Part shown: piece after piece, positions 17,973-27,890 of the stretch
Layout: every line of letters starts with the position of its first letter
Numbering within the stretch: position 1 is the first letter of the stretch
Source of the DNA: an uncultured Alphaproteobacteria bacterium
GTDB lineage: Bacteria > Pseudomonadota > Alphaproteobacteria > HIMB59 > GCA-002718135
NCBI GenBank assembly: GCA_902596065.1
Contig: CACJSL010000009.1
Location: 1 to 34,444 of the forward strand
Length of the DNA: 34,444 nt
Direction of reading: 5' to 3'
Notes under the pieces: model-generated
The model's database searches: none
Told to the model about the DNA's origin: nothing
What the model saw: the letters and a program-made list of their open reading frames with translations, nothing else
Program-made: the position numbers and the translations under genes

Positions 17973-19286
17973 CTAAATTAAATAACCAAGGTGTTGATAT
18001 TGTTTTTCTATCATATGATTTAAAAGTTTTTCAGCTTCAGTAACGTTATTAACAACTGGATCGGCTAAAAGGGCCTTTAAAGCCTTGTCTTTAGATTTTT
18101 CTAGAATTGCCTCAGCAGTTAATCTCATTACGCTTACTTGGCTTAGTAACAAAGTTGAAAAATCAAAAGGATAATTTTCTAATTTAATACCATGAATACC
18201 TTCTTTATTGATTATTCCTGGCACTTCCACCACTATATTTTCAGGCAAATATTCTATATACCCCTTATTAGGTAAATTAACTGCTGCCTCCTCATAATTT
18301 AAATCTTGAATTATCCCTTCAATAATTGCTACTACTCTTTCTTTAGGTTTTTTTTGAAGATCAAAATAATCTTGGTATGATTCCTCATTTTCATAAAATG
18401 TAAGACACTTTTCTCTATATTTTGTATAAAATTCTAAAATAGCTTCATGATCTGCTACGCTATATGCCCACTGAATATATTCTCCTAAATGACTATCAGT
18501 TGTTATTGGAAGATAACTGTATCTATTAAATAATTCAAAAAAAACTCCTCTTTCTGCCCCAGGCTTTTGTCCCCATATTTCATGATCATTTACATAATTT
18601 TTGAAATATTCAGGTCCTTTTTTTCTAATGATTGGATACGCGTCTTTTGCTGTATCTTTAAATTTTGCTTCTACGAGAATACTTAAATGATTTAATCCTC
18701 CAGCTCTATATTCAATATTTTCAAATGGAGTATTTAAAATATCTGGAAGTTGTCTCTCCATGGAAGCTATCTCATGACAAAGACCTATAAATTTCATTGA
18801 AGGATATTTTGTAGTTATTGTTTGACAAACCCTTTGCATAGGATTTGAATAATTAAAAACATATGCATTTGGACAAATTTTATTAATGTCATCACAAATT
18901 TCAACTATTGGTGGAGTAACTCTCAGTGAATGAAAAAGACCACCTGGACCTCCATTCTCTCCAAAAACTTGTTGAAAGCCATATTCTAGAGGAACTTTCC
19001 AGTCTTGATCCCATAAATCAAATCTTGGTTGAACTTCTATGGATATAATACAAAAATCAGCTTTTTTTAAAGCATCTTTTCTGGAAGTTGTTGCCTCTAT
19101 TGTAAAATTTAATTTTAATTTCTCTTTGTATTTTTTTGCTATTAATTCTGTATTTTTTAAGGACTCAGCATTAATGTCATGAAGAACAATCGTAGATTTA
19201 TCAAGTATTTTCGATTTAAAAATATCACCAATCGTACCTAATCCAAAGTTTGTACTTCCAGCTCCAATCAAAACAATTTTACTCAT
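17973..19286 (-). CDS. Glycoside hydrolase family 4 (NAD-dependent alpha-glucosidase/alpha-galactosidase-like)
   Basis: N-terminal IVLIGAGSTNFG Rossmann motif, NYSNPM, GLCHEI, GGLNHLS, as in GH4 enzymes. Confidence 0.9.
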   Translation of the reverse strand: MSKIVLIGAGSTNFGLGTIGDIFKSKILDKSTIVLHDINAESLKNTELIAKKYKEKLKLNFTIEATTSRKDALKKADFCIISIEVQPRFDLWDQDWKVPLEYGFQQVFGENGGPGGLFHSLRVTPPIVEICDDINKICPNAYVFNYSNPMQRVCQTITTKYPSMKFIGLCHEIASMERQLPDILNTPFENIEYRAGGLNHLSILVEAKFKDTAKDAYPIIRKKGPEYFKNYVNDHEIWGQKPGAERGVFFELFNRYSYLPITTDSHLGEYIQWAYSVADHEAILEFYTKYREKCLTFYENEESYQDYFDLQKKPKERVVAIIEGIIQDLNYEEAAVNLPNKGYIEYLPENIVVEVPGIINKEGIHGIKLENYPFDFSTLLLSQVSVMRLTAEAILEKSKDKALKALLADPVVNNVTEAEKLLNHMIEKQYQHLGYLI

Positions 19287-19289
19287 AAT

Positions 19290-20432
19290 TTAACCCTTTA
19301 CTGATCCTGCAACTAAACCCCTAATAAAATATCTTTGTAGTAAAAAAAATATCAAAAGAGGAACTGTCATAGATACAAAAGCACCTGTTGTCAAAATTTC
19401 CCAATTCTCTCCTCTTGATCCTAATAATTCTTTTAATTTAGCTGTTAGAATTATTTCACTAGGTACTTGATCTAAAAATACTAAACCAACTAATAAATCA
19501 TTCCAAACCCACAAAAATTGTAAAATAAAAATTGAAGCAAAAGCAGGAATAGACAGAGGTAAAATTATACGCAGAAATATATCATAATGAGTAGCACCAT
19601 CTACTCTAGCTGCCTCCATCATTTCATTTGGTAAAGATTTGATAAAATTTCTTAACAAGAAGGTTGTTGAAGCTAAACCAAATCCAGTATGCGCCATCCA
19701 CACACCTGGATAAGATTTAGCAGCAACTCCAAATAGTGCTCCAATATCATTATATATCGTTAAAATAGGTATAAGAGACATTTGTAGGGGCACAACTAAA
19801 GATGCAATAACGATAGCTAAGAGAGTATCTCTTCCAAAAAATTGCATCCAAGATAATGCATATGCAAAAAAAGAGCAAATTATTAGAGGTATAAGGGTTG
19901 AGGGTATGGCAACAGCTAAAGTGTTAATGAATGCCTGTCCTATTCCCTCTTTAAATAATACCTCTTTGTAATTATCAAAAGTAAATTTTGGAGGACTTAA
20001 AGAGGTAGTAAATATTCTTTTTCCCTTTTTTTTCTCAAATTTATTTAATGATTTCCAAATATAATCTCCATTTTCAAAAATATTTACTTCACTTTTATCT
20101 TTAAAAATTCCTGTTTCACCAATTTTAAATTGATTTATTCTTTTAGAAGAAATACCAAAACTTTGTATTTTCTTACCTTCTACATTATTAAAAAAATTAC
20201 CTTTAATTATAAAATAACCATTTTCTTCAATTTGTTCTTCTTTTCCTGACATTCTATAAATCTCATTTACATGAGTGGTTGTTAAAGATGTCCACCATCC
20301 GCTTATAGCAAGTAAGTCTTTGTCTCTTAATGAGCTGATGAACAAACCAAAAGTAGGAGTAATCCAAATTATAACAAAAAATAATAGTAGCAATTGAGAT
20401 AGCAGAGATGAAAAATTAATTTTTTTTATCAT
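19290..20432 (-). CDS. aglG: Alpha-glucoside ABC transporter permease, AglG-like
   Basis: MalG-type permease (MMEAARVDGATHYDIFLRIILPLS) with a ~100-aa extracytoplasmic insertion after TM1; length (380 aa) and insertion match my recollection of AglG. Confidence 0.85.
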   Translation of the reverse strand: MIKKINFSSLLSQLLLLFFVIIWITPTFGLFISSLRDKDLLAISGWWTSLTTTHVNEIYRMSGKEEQIEENGYFIIKGNFFNNVEGKKIQSFGISSKRINQFKIGETGIFKDKSEVNIFENGDYIWKSLNKFEKKKGKRIFTTSLSPPKFTFDNYKEVLFKEGIGQAFINTLAVAIPSTLIPLIICSFFAYALSWMQFFGRDTLLAIVIASLVVPLQMSLIPILTIYNDIGALFGVAAKSYPGVWMAHTGFGLASTTFLLRNFIKSLPNEMMEAARVDGATHYDIFLRIILPLSIPAFASIFILQFLWVWNDLLVGLVFLDQVPSEIILTAKLKELLGSRGENWEILTTGAFVSMTVPLLIFFLLQRYFIRGLVAGSVKG

Positions 20433-21430
20433 ATTTTTTGCTCTTCTCTATGTTTATGTATATTCCAAATCATTATAGGGATTACTCCAAGCATTATAAC
20501 AATTGCTAATACACTTCCTCTCCCTGAGTCTCCTCCGCCTCTAAACATCCAATCATACATTAAATTAGCTAAAACCTCTGTTTGCCATTCTCCATTTGTC
20601 ATAGCAAAAATAATATCAAAAATTTTAAGAACCAATATCGTTATTATGGTCCAAATAACTAAAATTGTTTGCTCAAGATATGGAATGATTATTGAAAAAA
20701 ATATTCTAAATTCACTTGCTCCATCAATTCTTGCTGCCTCTAACATTTCTTTTGGTATACCTCTTAAAGCAGCACTAAATATTACTAATGCCAATCCTGT
20801 TTGTATCCAAATCATAATTGCCATTAAAAAAAGATTATTCCAAATTGGAATAGTGATCCAAGCTTGAGGTTCAAATCCAAAAAAGACAATTATAGCGTTA
20901 AGTAATCCAATTTGAACATCTCCCGGACCTCTATATTCATAAATAAACTTCCAAATTACTCCTGCACCAACAAATGAGATTGCCATAGGCATAAAGATAA
21001 TAGATTTTGCAAAAGTACCCCACCATATTTTATCTGCAAGTTTTGCAATTACTAAACCAAAAAAAGTACTTAAGGTAGGAACTACCAACAACCACCCAAG
21101 ATTATTTAATATTCCTCTTCTAAATTCTGGATCCTTAAATGCCCAAATATAATTATATAGTCCGACAAAATCTCTGCCAAATTTATCATAAAAACTTAAT
21201 CGTACTGTTTCAAAAACTGGGTAAAGAATAAATATAAATAAAACTATAAATGCAGGAGCTATAAAAATTACAGCTCTAATAGAAGTTTCGTGTGAAAATT
21301 TTTTAGATTTATTATTTACAAAATGATCTAATATAAAATTTGATATATGAAAGTATGCAATAAATATTAATATTCCAAGACAAACAATAAGAAATAAAGA
21401 AACTATACTCACAAGAAATTTATTATACAA
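20429..21430 (-). CDS. aglF: Alpha-glucoside ABC transporter permease, AglF-like
   Basis: MalF-type permease (EMLEAARIDGASEFRIFFSIIIPYLEQT); overlaps aglG by 4 nt. TTG start at 21430 without a clear SD, so start uncertain. Confidence 0.82.
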   Translation of the reverse strand: MYNKFLVSIVSLFLIVCLGILIFIAYFHISNFILDHFVNNKSKKFSHETSIRAVIFIAPAFIVLFIFILYPVFETVRLSFYDKFGRDFVGLYNYIWAFKDPEFRRGILNNLGWLLVVPTLSTFFGLVIAKLADKIWWGTFAKSIIFMPMAISFVGAGVIWKFIYEYRGPGDVQIGLLNAIIVFFGFEPQAWITIPIWNNLFLMAIMIWIQTGLALVIFSAALRGIPKEMLEAARIDGASEFRIFFSIIIPYLEQTILVIWTIITILVLKIFDIIFAMTNGEWQTEVLANLMYDWMFRGGGDSGRGSVLAIVIMLGVIPIMIWNIHKHREEQKI

Positions 21431-21436
21431 AATAAG

Positions 21437-21463
21437 CAGGCGAACAAGTGAATTGTTCGCCTG
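21437..21463 (-). promoter_or_regulatory. Intercistronic hairpin between SBP and permease genes (leaky terminator/mRNA stabiliser)
   Basis: Perfect 11-bp stem CAGGCGAACAA/TTGTTCGCCTG with 5-nt loop, between aglE stop and aglF start. Confidence 0.8.
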
Positions 21464-21476
21464 TTAATAGGAGGTA

Positions 21477-22787
21477 TTATTTTATTGCGTCCCAGCTAGC
21501 TTGGATAGAATCAGCAACATCTTTTGCAGATTTTCCATTGGTATAATCAACCATGCCAGTCCAGAAACTTCCAGCGCCTATTGCGCCAGGCATTAAATCT
21601 GAAGCATCAAATCTAAAAGTAGTAGCTCCTGTTAGAATTTCCCCAAGTTTTCTAAAAGTATCACTTGCATATTTACTGCCATCAACACCTTTGTGAGGAG
21701 TTAAAAATCCACCCTTAGCCATCCAATGTTCATGAGGTTCAGGATGCATTAAGAATTTCATAAATTCTACTGTAGCTTGATTATCATTTGTCGCTGCTAC
21801 AACTGTTCCTGCTCCAAGTACTGGAGTACCAAGATCTTTAGTTGAAAAAGCAGGGAAGTAAAAGAAATCATAATCTACTCCAGCTTCAAGTCCTTCTGGG
21901 AAAAAAGCAGGAATAAAACTTGCCTGACGGTGCATCATACATTCAGATGGTGAAGTAAATAGGCCATTAGGCGCATCTCTGAAATCTGTAGTTGCGACTG
22001 CTTTTGATCCACCGTTGACATAATTGTCATTAAGAGCGAATGAACCAAAAAAATCCATTGCTTCTAATACCTTAGGATCATTAAATGGCATGTCATTTGA
22101 CACCCAATCATCATACACACTTGGTGGATGAGTTCTTAGCATAATATCTTCCATCCAGTCAGTTGCTGGCCAACCAGTTGCTGCACCAGAGCCCAAACCA
22201 ATACACCATGGAGTATTTCCATCAGAGGCCATTTGTTCAGTTAAAGCTATCAATTCTTCCATAGTGCCAGGTATTTCATAGCCATTATCTTCAAAGTTAT
22301 CTGGTGAATACCAAACTAAACTTTTAACATTTGTTCTAAAGAAGATTGCATAAAACTGATCATTACCATTTTCATCTGCATATGTAGAAAGATCTACCCA
22401 AGACTGACCAGCTGCATAATTATCTAAAACTAATTGTTTTATATCATTTCCCATTGGTGCAAGACCACCCATAGCTGCAGCATTTGCTGCTAAACCAGGT
22501 TGTGGGAAAACAACTAGATCGGCTGCACTTCCAGCTTTAAGGTCAATCATAACTTGTTGCTCAAAACTATCTGAACCTCCATATTCAACTTCAGCTCCAG
22601 TAGCCTTAGAGAAGATATCCATAACCTCTCTCATAGTTGCGTCTTCAGGTGCTAACCACGGACCAAACATGGTAACTTTTTGGCCACTTAAATCAGGACC
22701 AGTATAATGTCCTCCAGCAAAAGCACTGCTATTAAAAAATAATATAGCAATTGCAGATGCTAAAAATAATTTTATTGTTTTTATCAT
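21477..22787 (-). CDS. aglE: Alpha-glucoside ABC transporter substrate-binding protein, AglE-like
   Basis: Signal peptide MIKTIKLFLASAIAILFFNSSAFA; SBP pattern; SD GGAGGAACAATTA before ATG at 22787 (track start 22838 lies inside the promoter). Confidence 0.85.
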   Translation of the reverse strand: MIKTIKLFLASAIAILFFNSSAFAGGHYTGPDLSGQKVTMFGPWLAPEDATMREVMDIFSKATGAEVEYGGSDSFEQQVMIDLKAGSAADLVVFPQPGLAANAAAMGGLAPMGNDIKQLVLDNYAAGQSWVDLSTYADENGNDQFYAIFFRTNVKSLVWYSPDNFEDNGYEIPGTMEELIALTEQMASDGNTPWCIGLGSGAATGWPATDWMEDIMLRTHPPSVYDDWVSNDMPFNDPKVLEAMDFFGSFALNDNYVNGGSKAVATTDFRDAPNGLFTSPSECMMHRQASFIPAFFPEGLEAGVDYDFFYFPAFSTKDLGTPVLGAGTVVAATNDNQATVEFMKFLMHPEPHEHWMAKGGFLTPHKGVDGSKYASDTFRKLGEILTGATTFRFDASDLMPGAIGAGSFWTGMVDYTNGKSAKDVADSIQASWDAIK

Positions 22788-22826
22788 TAATTGTTCCTCC
22801 GTCTTAAAATTATAATTAATAAATAA

Positions 22827-22855
22827 ATATTTTACCAAAACGTTTTGGTTGTCAA
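22827..22855 (-). promoter_or_regulatory. agl operon promoter with LacI-family operator
   Basis: Minus strand TTGACA-ACCAAAACGTTTTGGTA-AAATAT (alternative -10 TAAAAT with 15-nt spacer); 16-bp perfect palindrome ACCAAAACGTTTTGGT at 22834-22849. Confidence 0.85.
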
Positions 22856-22902
22856 TTGATTATATTTAAAATATGGATATATGTGTTAGTAAATATTATT
22901 TT

Positions 22903-23925
22903 ATGGATATTCGAAAATTAGCAAAAAAACTAAATTTATCAATTACAACTGTTTCTAGAGCTTTAGGTGGTTATTCAGATGTTAGCGAAACTACTAGAAA
23001 AAAAGTAATTAAATATGCTAAAAAATATAAATATTCGCCAAATCCAAATGCTAGTAGTTTAGCTTCCGGCAAATCAAACACCCTTGGATTTGTTATTCCT
23101 CTTTATGGTCTTAATTCTAATACTTTGAACCAAGCTTCTTTTTTTGAATTTATAGCAGGAATGTCAACTAAAATTCATTCTGAAAATATTCAATTTTTTA
23201 TGATGTTTGCAAATAATGAAAAAGAAGAAAAAAATGCTTATGAAAAATTAATTCATGTCCAAAAAGTTAATAAAATTATTTTACATAATATAAAGATAAA
23301 AGATTCAAGAATAGATATGTTAAAAAAAAATAAAATAAAATTTGTTGCATGGGGTAGAACTCAAGGGTTGAATAATCATTCTTGGGTAGATTTAGATAAT
23401 GAAGAAAGTGCAAAGGTAATAATGCAATATTTAATTGAAAAAAATCATAGACACATAGCTTATGCAAATATTGCGGAAAATTATAATTTTGCCTTTCAAA
23501 GAAAGCAAGGTTACCTTTCTTCTCTTAAAAAAAATAAAATAAAATTTAATGAAAATTATTATATATCGATTAAGAATGAAGATCCTGATCAAAGTGCTTC
23601 AGCTATTAAAAAAATGTTAAATAAATATTCTAAAATTACAGCTATAATATGCTCTACTGAATATTCTGCTGTTGGCGCAATTAAGGCTTGCAATCAATTA
23701 AATAAGAAAATTGGAAAAGATATATCTATTATTACTTTTGATGGCCCAGTTGTTTCTACAATAGCAAATCCTTCTTTAACTGCTATAACCCATGAAAGAA
23801 AAAAGCTAGGTCAAAAAGCTATAGAAATATTAACTGATATGGATAAAAATAATAAAACTTATACCTATTTAGCTAAAGCAAATATAATTGATAGAGGATC
23901 TGTTTGTAAATTAAAGAAAAAGTAA
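22903..23925 (+). CDS. LacI-family transcriptional regulator (AglR-like)
   Basis: MDIRKLAKKLNLSITTVSRALGGYSDVSETTRKKV HTH, periplasmic-binding-protein-like effector domain; divergent from the agl operon. ATG at 22903 preferred over 22873. Confidence 0.92.
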   Translation: MDIRKLAKKLNLSITTVSRALGGYSDVSETTRKKVIKYAKKYKYSPNPNASSLASGKSNTLGFVIPLYGLNSNTLNQASFFEFIAGMSTKIHSENIQFFMMFANNEKEEKNAYEKLIHVQKVNKIILHNIKIKDSRIDMLKKNKIKFVAWGRTQGLNNHSWVDLDNEESAKVIMQYLIEKNHRHIAYANIAENYNFAFQRKQGYLSSLKKNKIKFNENYYISIKNEDPDQSASAIKKMLNKYSKITAIICSTEYSAVGAIKACNQLNKKIGKDISIITFDGPVVSTIANPSLTAITHERKKLGQKAIEILTDMDKNNKTYTYLAKANIIDRGSVCKLKKK

Positions 23926-24009
23926 GTTAATTTATATTTAATTCTTCTTTGTTTAATGTCATATTTATTTAATTTGTAGAAAATTAAAAACTTAATATAT
24001 AAGGATTTT

Positions 24010-25311
24010 ATGAAGTTAGTTTTAGTTGGAACAGGCTATGTTGGTCTTGTCTCAGGTTCTTGTTTTGCTGAGTTTGGATACGAAGTTATCTGCGTAGATA
24101 AAGACGAGTTTAGAATTTCAGAATTAAAAAAAGGAAAATGCCCTTTTTTTGAACCTGGAATAGAGGAATTATTATCAAAACATAGGGACCAAACTAAACT
24201 ACTTAGTTTTACATCTTCTTTGCCTGAAGCTATGGAAGGTGCTGATATCATATTTATTACTGTAGGCACTCCATCTAAAAGGTTAGAAGAAGATGCAGAC
24301 CTAAGTGCTGTATGGAATGTAGCAAAAGATATAGCTAATAATATAAAAAAATACACTTTAGTTGTAACTAAATCAACTGTTCCTGTTGGAACTACTAAAG
24401 AGATTAAAAAAATTATTTCAAAAATTGTACCTAAAGAAAATTTTGATGTTGTATCCAATCCAGAATTTCTTAGAGAAGGATCGGCTATAAATGATTTTAT
24501 GCGACCAGATCGTATAATTATTGGAACTGATAATGAAAAATCAATAAAAATTATGAAAGAATTATATCGCCCTTTATATTTATTAGAAACTCCAATTATT
24601 ACTTCATCGATAGAATCTTCTGAAATAATAAAATATGCCTCAAATAGTTTTTTAGCTACAAAAATTAGTTTTATAAATCAAGTTGCTGATTTATGTGAGG
24701 CTGTTGGAGCTGACGTGCAGGAGGTAGCTAAAGGAATGGGAATTGATAAGAGGATAGGCTCCAAATTTCTTAATGCTGGACCTGGTTTTGGAGGCTCATG
24801 TTTTCCTAAAGACGTTAAAGCTTTTACATCTTCAGCAAAAAAACAAAATATAAATTTTTCAATCTTAGACGCTGTAAATTCATACAATCAAGATCGACCA
24901 TTAGAAATATCAAAAAAAATAATTAATTTAAAAAAATATAATAAAAATTCAAAATTAGCGTTATTTGGATTAAGTTTTAAACCTAATACGGATGATGTTC
25001 GTGATTCTACTTCTCTTAAAATTGCACAATACTTATTTGATCAAGGTGTTATGATTAATTGTTATGACCCTGTAAGTAATGATAATGCTATGGATTTGTT
25101 TCCTAAGTTTAACTATTTTAAAAATGCCTATGAGGCTAGTGAATCAGTTGATGCAATAATAATAGGTACTGAATGGAATGAGTTCAGGGCTTTAAATTTT
25201 TTAAAACTAAAAAGTCTTATGAAAAATTTAGTAATTTTTGATTTAAGAAATATCTATAATAAACAAGAGCTATCAGATTTAGGATTTGAGTATTATGGAA
25301 TTGGTAAATAA
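24010..25311 (+). CDS. ugd: UDP-glucose 6-dehydrogenase
   Basis: MKLVLVGTGYVGLVSGSCFAEFG, NPEFLREGSAINDFMRPDRI, GPGFGGSCFPKD. Confidence 0.95.
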   Translation: MKLVLVGTGYVGLVSGSCFAEFGYEVICVDKDEFRISELKKGKCPFFEPGIEELLSKHRDQTKLLSFTSSLPEAMEGADIIFITVGTPSKRLEEDADLSAVWNVAKDIANNIKKYTLVVTKSTVPVGTTKEIKKIISKIVPKENFDVVSNPEFLREGSAINDFMRPDRIIIGTDNEKSIKIMKELYRPLYLLETPIITSSIESSEIIKYASNSFLATKISFINQVADLCEAVGADVQEVAKGMGIDKRIGSKFLNAGPGFGGSCFPKDVKAFTSSAKKQNINFSILDAVNSYNQDRPLEISKKIINLKKYNKNSKLALFGLSFKPNTDDVRDSTSLKIAQYLFDQGVMINCYDPVSNDNAMDLFPKFNYFKNAYEASESVDAIIIGTEWNEFRALNFLKLKSLMKNLVIFDLRNIYNKQELSDLGFEYYGIGK

Positions 25312-26704
25312 TTTTTTTATAGAAAAATTTAATCCTGAAGTACTTAGGGAATATGATATTCGAGGAATTGTTGAAAAAGATATTAATCAAAACACAGCTT
25401 ATACTATCGGTAGAATATTTGGGCATATAGTAAACAATAGATTTAATGAAAAATCTATTGTTGTTGGTTATGACGGAAGAAATACATCCCCAAATCTTCA
25501 AAAAGCTTTATGTGAAGGGCTTATTGAAAGTGGATCAAATGTTAAAAACATTGGCTTATGTCCGACACCAATGACATATTATGCTCACCACTTTTTAAAT
25601 ACAAATGCAGCAATTATGGTTACTGGGTCTCATAATCCTTCTGAATATAATGGTTTTAAAATGGTATTAGATAAGAATCCTTTTTATGCAAAAGATATTC
25701 AAAATTTTAAGAATTTAACAGATAATAATAAACTCATAAAAGGGAAGGGAAAGCTTGAATCTATTAATATTAAAAATCATTATATAGATCGTAATCTTGA
25801 AAATATTTATTTTAAAAAAAAATTAAAAGTTGCTTGGGATATAGGTAATGGATCAATGGGAGTAGTTATGGATGCTATTACATTGAAGATGAAAAATATT
25901 GAAAATATACTTATAAACAAAGAAGTTGATGGAAATTTTCCAAATCATCATCCTGATCCAACAGTGCCAAAGAATATGATTCAATTAATTGAAACAGTAA
26001 AAGAAAATAATTGCGATGTTGGATTAGCATTTGATGGAGATGGAGATAGATTAGGTGTTGTAGACAATAAAGGGAGAATAATATGGGCTGATCAATATAT
26101 GTTATTATTAGCTAAAGAAATATCATCTATTTATGAAAATCCAAAAATTATTATGGATGTTAAATGTTCTAAAGTTTTTTTTGATGAAGTAAGAAAATTT
26201 AATTGTGAACCAATTATGTATCAAACAGGCCATTCTCCTATAAAAGAGAAAATGAAAGAACTTAATTCTCCCTTGTCTGGAGAAATGAGTGGCCATGTCT
26301 GTTATGGTGATGATTTTTATGGATATGATGATGCTTTATATGTTGCACTACGCTTACTTAGAATTTTATCACAAGAAAAAGAAACTTTGTCTGAATTAAT
26401 AAATCAATTTCCTCAAACTATTTCGACACCTGAAACAAGATTTGATGTAGATGAAATAAGAAAATTTGAAATTATTCAAGAAATTAAGGAAAGATTAAAA
26501 AATAATAAAGAAGAAATAATTGATATTGATGGTGTGAGAGTACAAAATAGTCTTGGATGGTTTTTAATTAGAGCAAGCAATACACAAAATCAACTTACTT
26601 GTAGAGCTGAAGCTTTAAACAAAGACGATCTCAAAACTTTAACAAATTTGATTGAAGATCAACTATCATTAAGTGGTGTTAATTTTAAATTTAACCACGA
26701 ATAA
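25295..26704 (+). CDS. Phosphomannomutase/phosphoglucomutase
   Basis: LREYDIRGIV, TGSHNPSEYNGFKM (active Ser), AFDGDGDRLGVVD, GEMSGHVCYGD. Track start (TTG 25286) less likely than ATG 25295; overlaps ugd. Confidence 0.95.
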   Translation: MELVNNFFIEKFNPEVLREYDIRGIVEKDINQNTAYTIGRIFGHIVNNRFNEKSIVVGYDGRNTSPNLQKALCEGLIESGSNVKNIGLCPTPMTYYAHHFLNTNAAIMVTGSHNPSEYNGFKMVLDKNPFYAKDIQNFKNLTDNNKLIKGKGKLESINIKNHYIDRNLENIYFKKKLKVAWDIGNGSMGVVMDAITLKMKNIENILINKEVDGNFPNHHPDPTVPKNMIQLIETVKENNCDVGLAFDGDGDRLGVVDNKGRIIWADQYMLLLAKEISSIYENPKIIMDVKCSKVFFDEVRKFNCEPIMYQTGHSPIKEKMKELNSPLSGEMSGHVCYGDDFYGYDDALYVALRLLRILSQEKETLSELINQFPQTISTPETRFDVDEIRKFEIIQEIKERLKNNKEEIIDIDGVRVQNSLGWFLIRASNTQNQLTCRAEALNKDDLKTLTNLIEDQLSLSGVNFKFNHE

Positions 26705-27791
26705 AACAATCTCGTTTGTATTTTTTTAATCTTGAACAAGCTAATTTTGCATCCTTTTTTGAAAAAAATTGAAATCTAGATTCATATAATTGTTTTCCAT
26801 TAGATTTAATGAGAGCTACTGTAGCCTCTTTATTATTTGTTGTTTTTGGATATTTTTTTCTAATTAATTTTAAATGTTTTTCTGCATTTTTTTTATATTT
26901 AAAAGTTCCTACAACTACTATGTATTTATTTTTAGAAGTATTATTATCTATTTTTTTAGATATTACAGTTTTTTGATTATTTGTTTTTTCTATTTTTAAT
27001 TTTTTAAATGATCTATCCATAAGAAATGCAAGACTTTTATTTCTTTGTTTTCCTGTATCTCCACCAAAATACACACCTATAAGTCTTTTATTTTTTCTTA
27101 CTGCTGAAAAAGCTAATTGAAAACCTGAAGCCCGAATATATCCTGTTTTTATTCCATCTGCACCTTCATAGGATAGCATTAATTTATTATGAGTTTTATA
27201 AGTTTTATTTTTCCAAACAAATTTTGTTTTACTAAACAGTTTATATTCGTTAGGAAAATTTGTAATTAAAGCATGTGATAAAATAGATATGTCACGAGCA
27301 GTTGTCATTTGAGCTCTATCAGGAAGGCCATGAGCATTTTTAAATGTAGTTTTATTCATTCCTAGTTTTCGTGCATATGCAGTCATAAGTTTTGCAAATT
27401 CTTTTTCTGTTCCAGATATATTTTCAGCAACAACTGTGGCTACATCATTTGCAGATTTAACAATTAATGCCATAACAGCATCTTCAACACTAATGCTTGT
27501 TCCTGCTTCCAAATAAAGTTTACTTGGAGACTCAGAAGCTGCAAATTTTGAAACTTTTAATTGTGTTTGCCAATTTAAGTTATCTTTATGTATATAATCA
27601 AAAACTATATAGAGAGTCATAATTTTTGTAAGAGATGCAGGAAAATTTAATGTATCAGCATTAACTTCAAATAAAACTTCTTTAGTTTCATAATCCATTA
27701 CTATTGCAGCTTTTTTTGCAAATAAACTATTTGAAACTAGAATAATGAAAATGAAAAAAAAGACTTTAATGTATGTAGAAATTTTAATCAT
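26691..27791 (-). CDS. D-alanyl-D-alanine carboxypeptidase (PBP5/6-like) with C-terminal SPOR domain
   Basis: Signal peptide, SLTKIM (SxxK), SANDVA (SxN), DGIKTGYI (KTG), C-terminal SPOR-like VVGTFKYKKNAEKHLKLI...; 14-nt convergent overlap with PGM gene. Confidence 0.93.
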   Translation of the reverse strand: MIKISTYIKVFFFIFIILVSNSLFAKKAAIVMDYETKEVLFEVNADTLNFPASLTKIMTLYIVFDYIHKDNLNWQTQLKVSKFAASESPSKLYLEAGTSISVEDAVMALIVKSANDVATVVAENISGTEKEFAKLMTAYARKLGMNKTTFKNAHGLPDRAQMTTARDISILSHALITNFPNEYKLFSKTKFVWKNKTYKTHNKLMLSYEGADGIKTGYIRASGFQLAFSAVRKNKRLIGVYFGGDTGKQRNKSLAFLMDRSFKKLKIEKTNNQKTVISKKIDNNTSKNKYIVVVGTFKYKKNAEKHLKLIRKKYPKTTNNKEATVALIKSNGKQLYESRFQFFSKKDAKLACSRLKKYKRDCFIRG

Positions 27792-27890
27792 GTAATCTGT
27801 ATTCTTCTAACACATCTTTTTCGCTTCTCTCAAATAGAAATATATTTAATCTTAAAAAAATTATATAAAATTAGAAAAACTAGTTAGAAC

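Noticed and set aside
23325-23560. Repeated AAAAATAAAATAAAAT tracts in the LacI gene
   Set aside because: Encode the repeated KKNKIKF coding string; explained by AT-rich Lys codons.
24036-24458. 140-aa minus-strand ORF
   Set aside because: Antisense to ugd motifs; shadow ORF despite its length.
25217-25501. 94-aa minus-strand ORF across the ugd/PGM junction
   Set aside because: Antisense to two confident CDSs.
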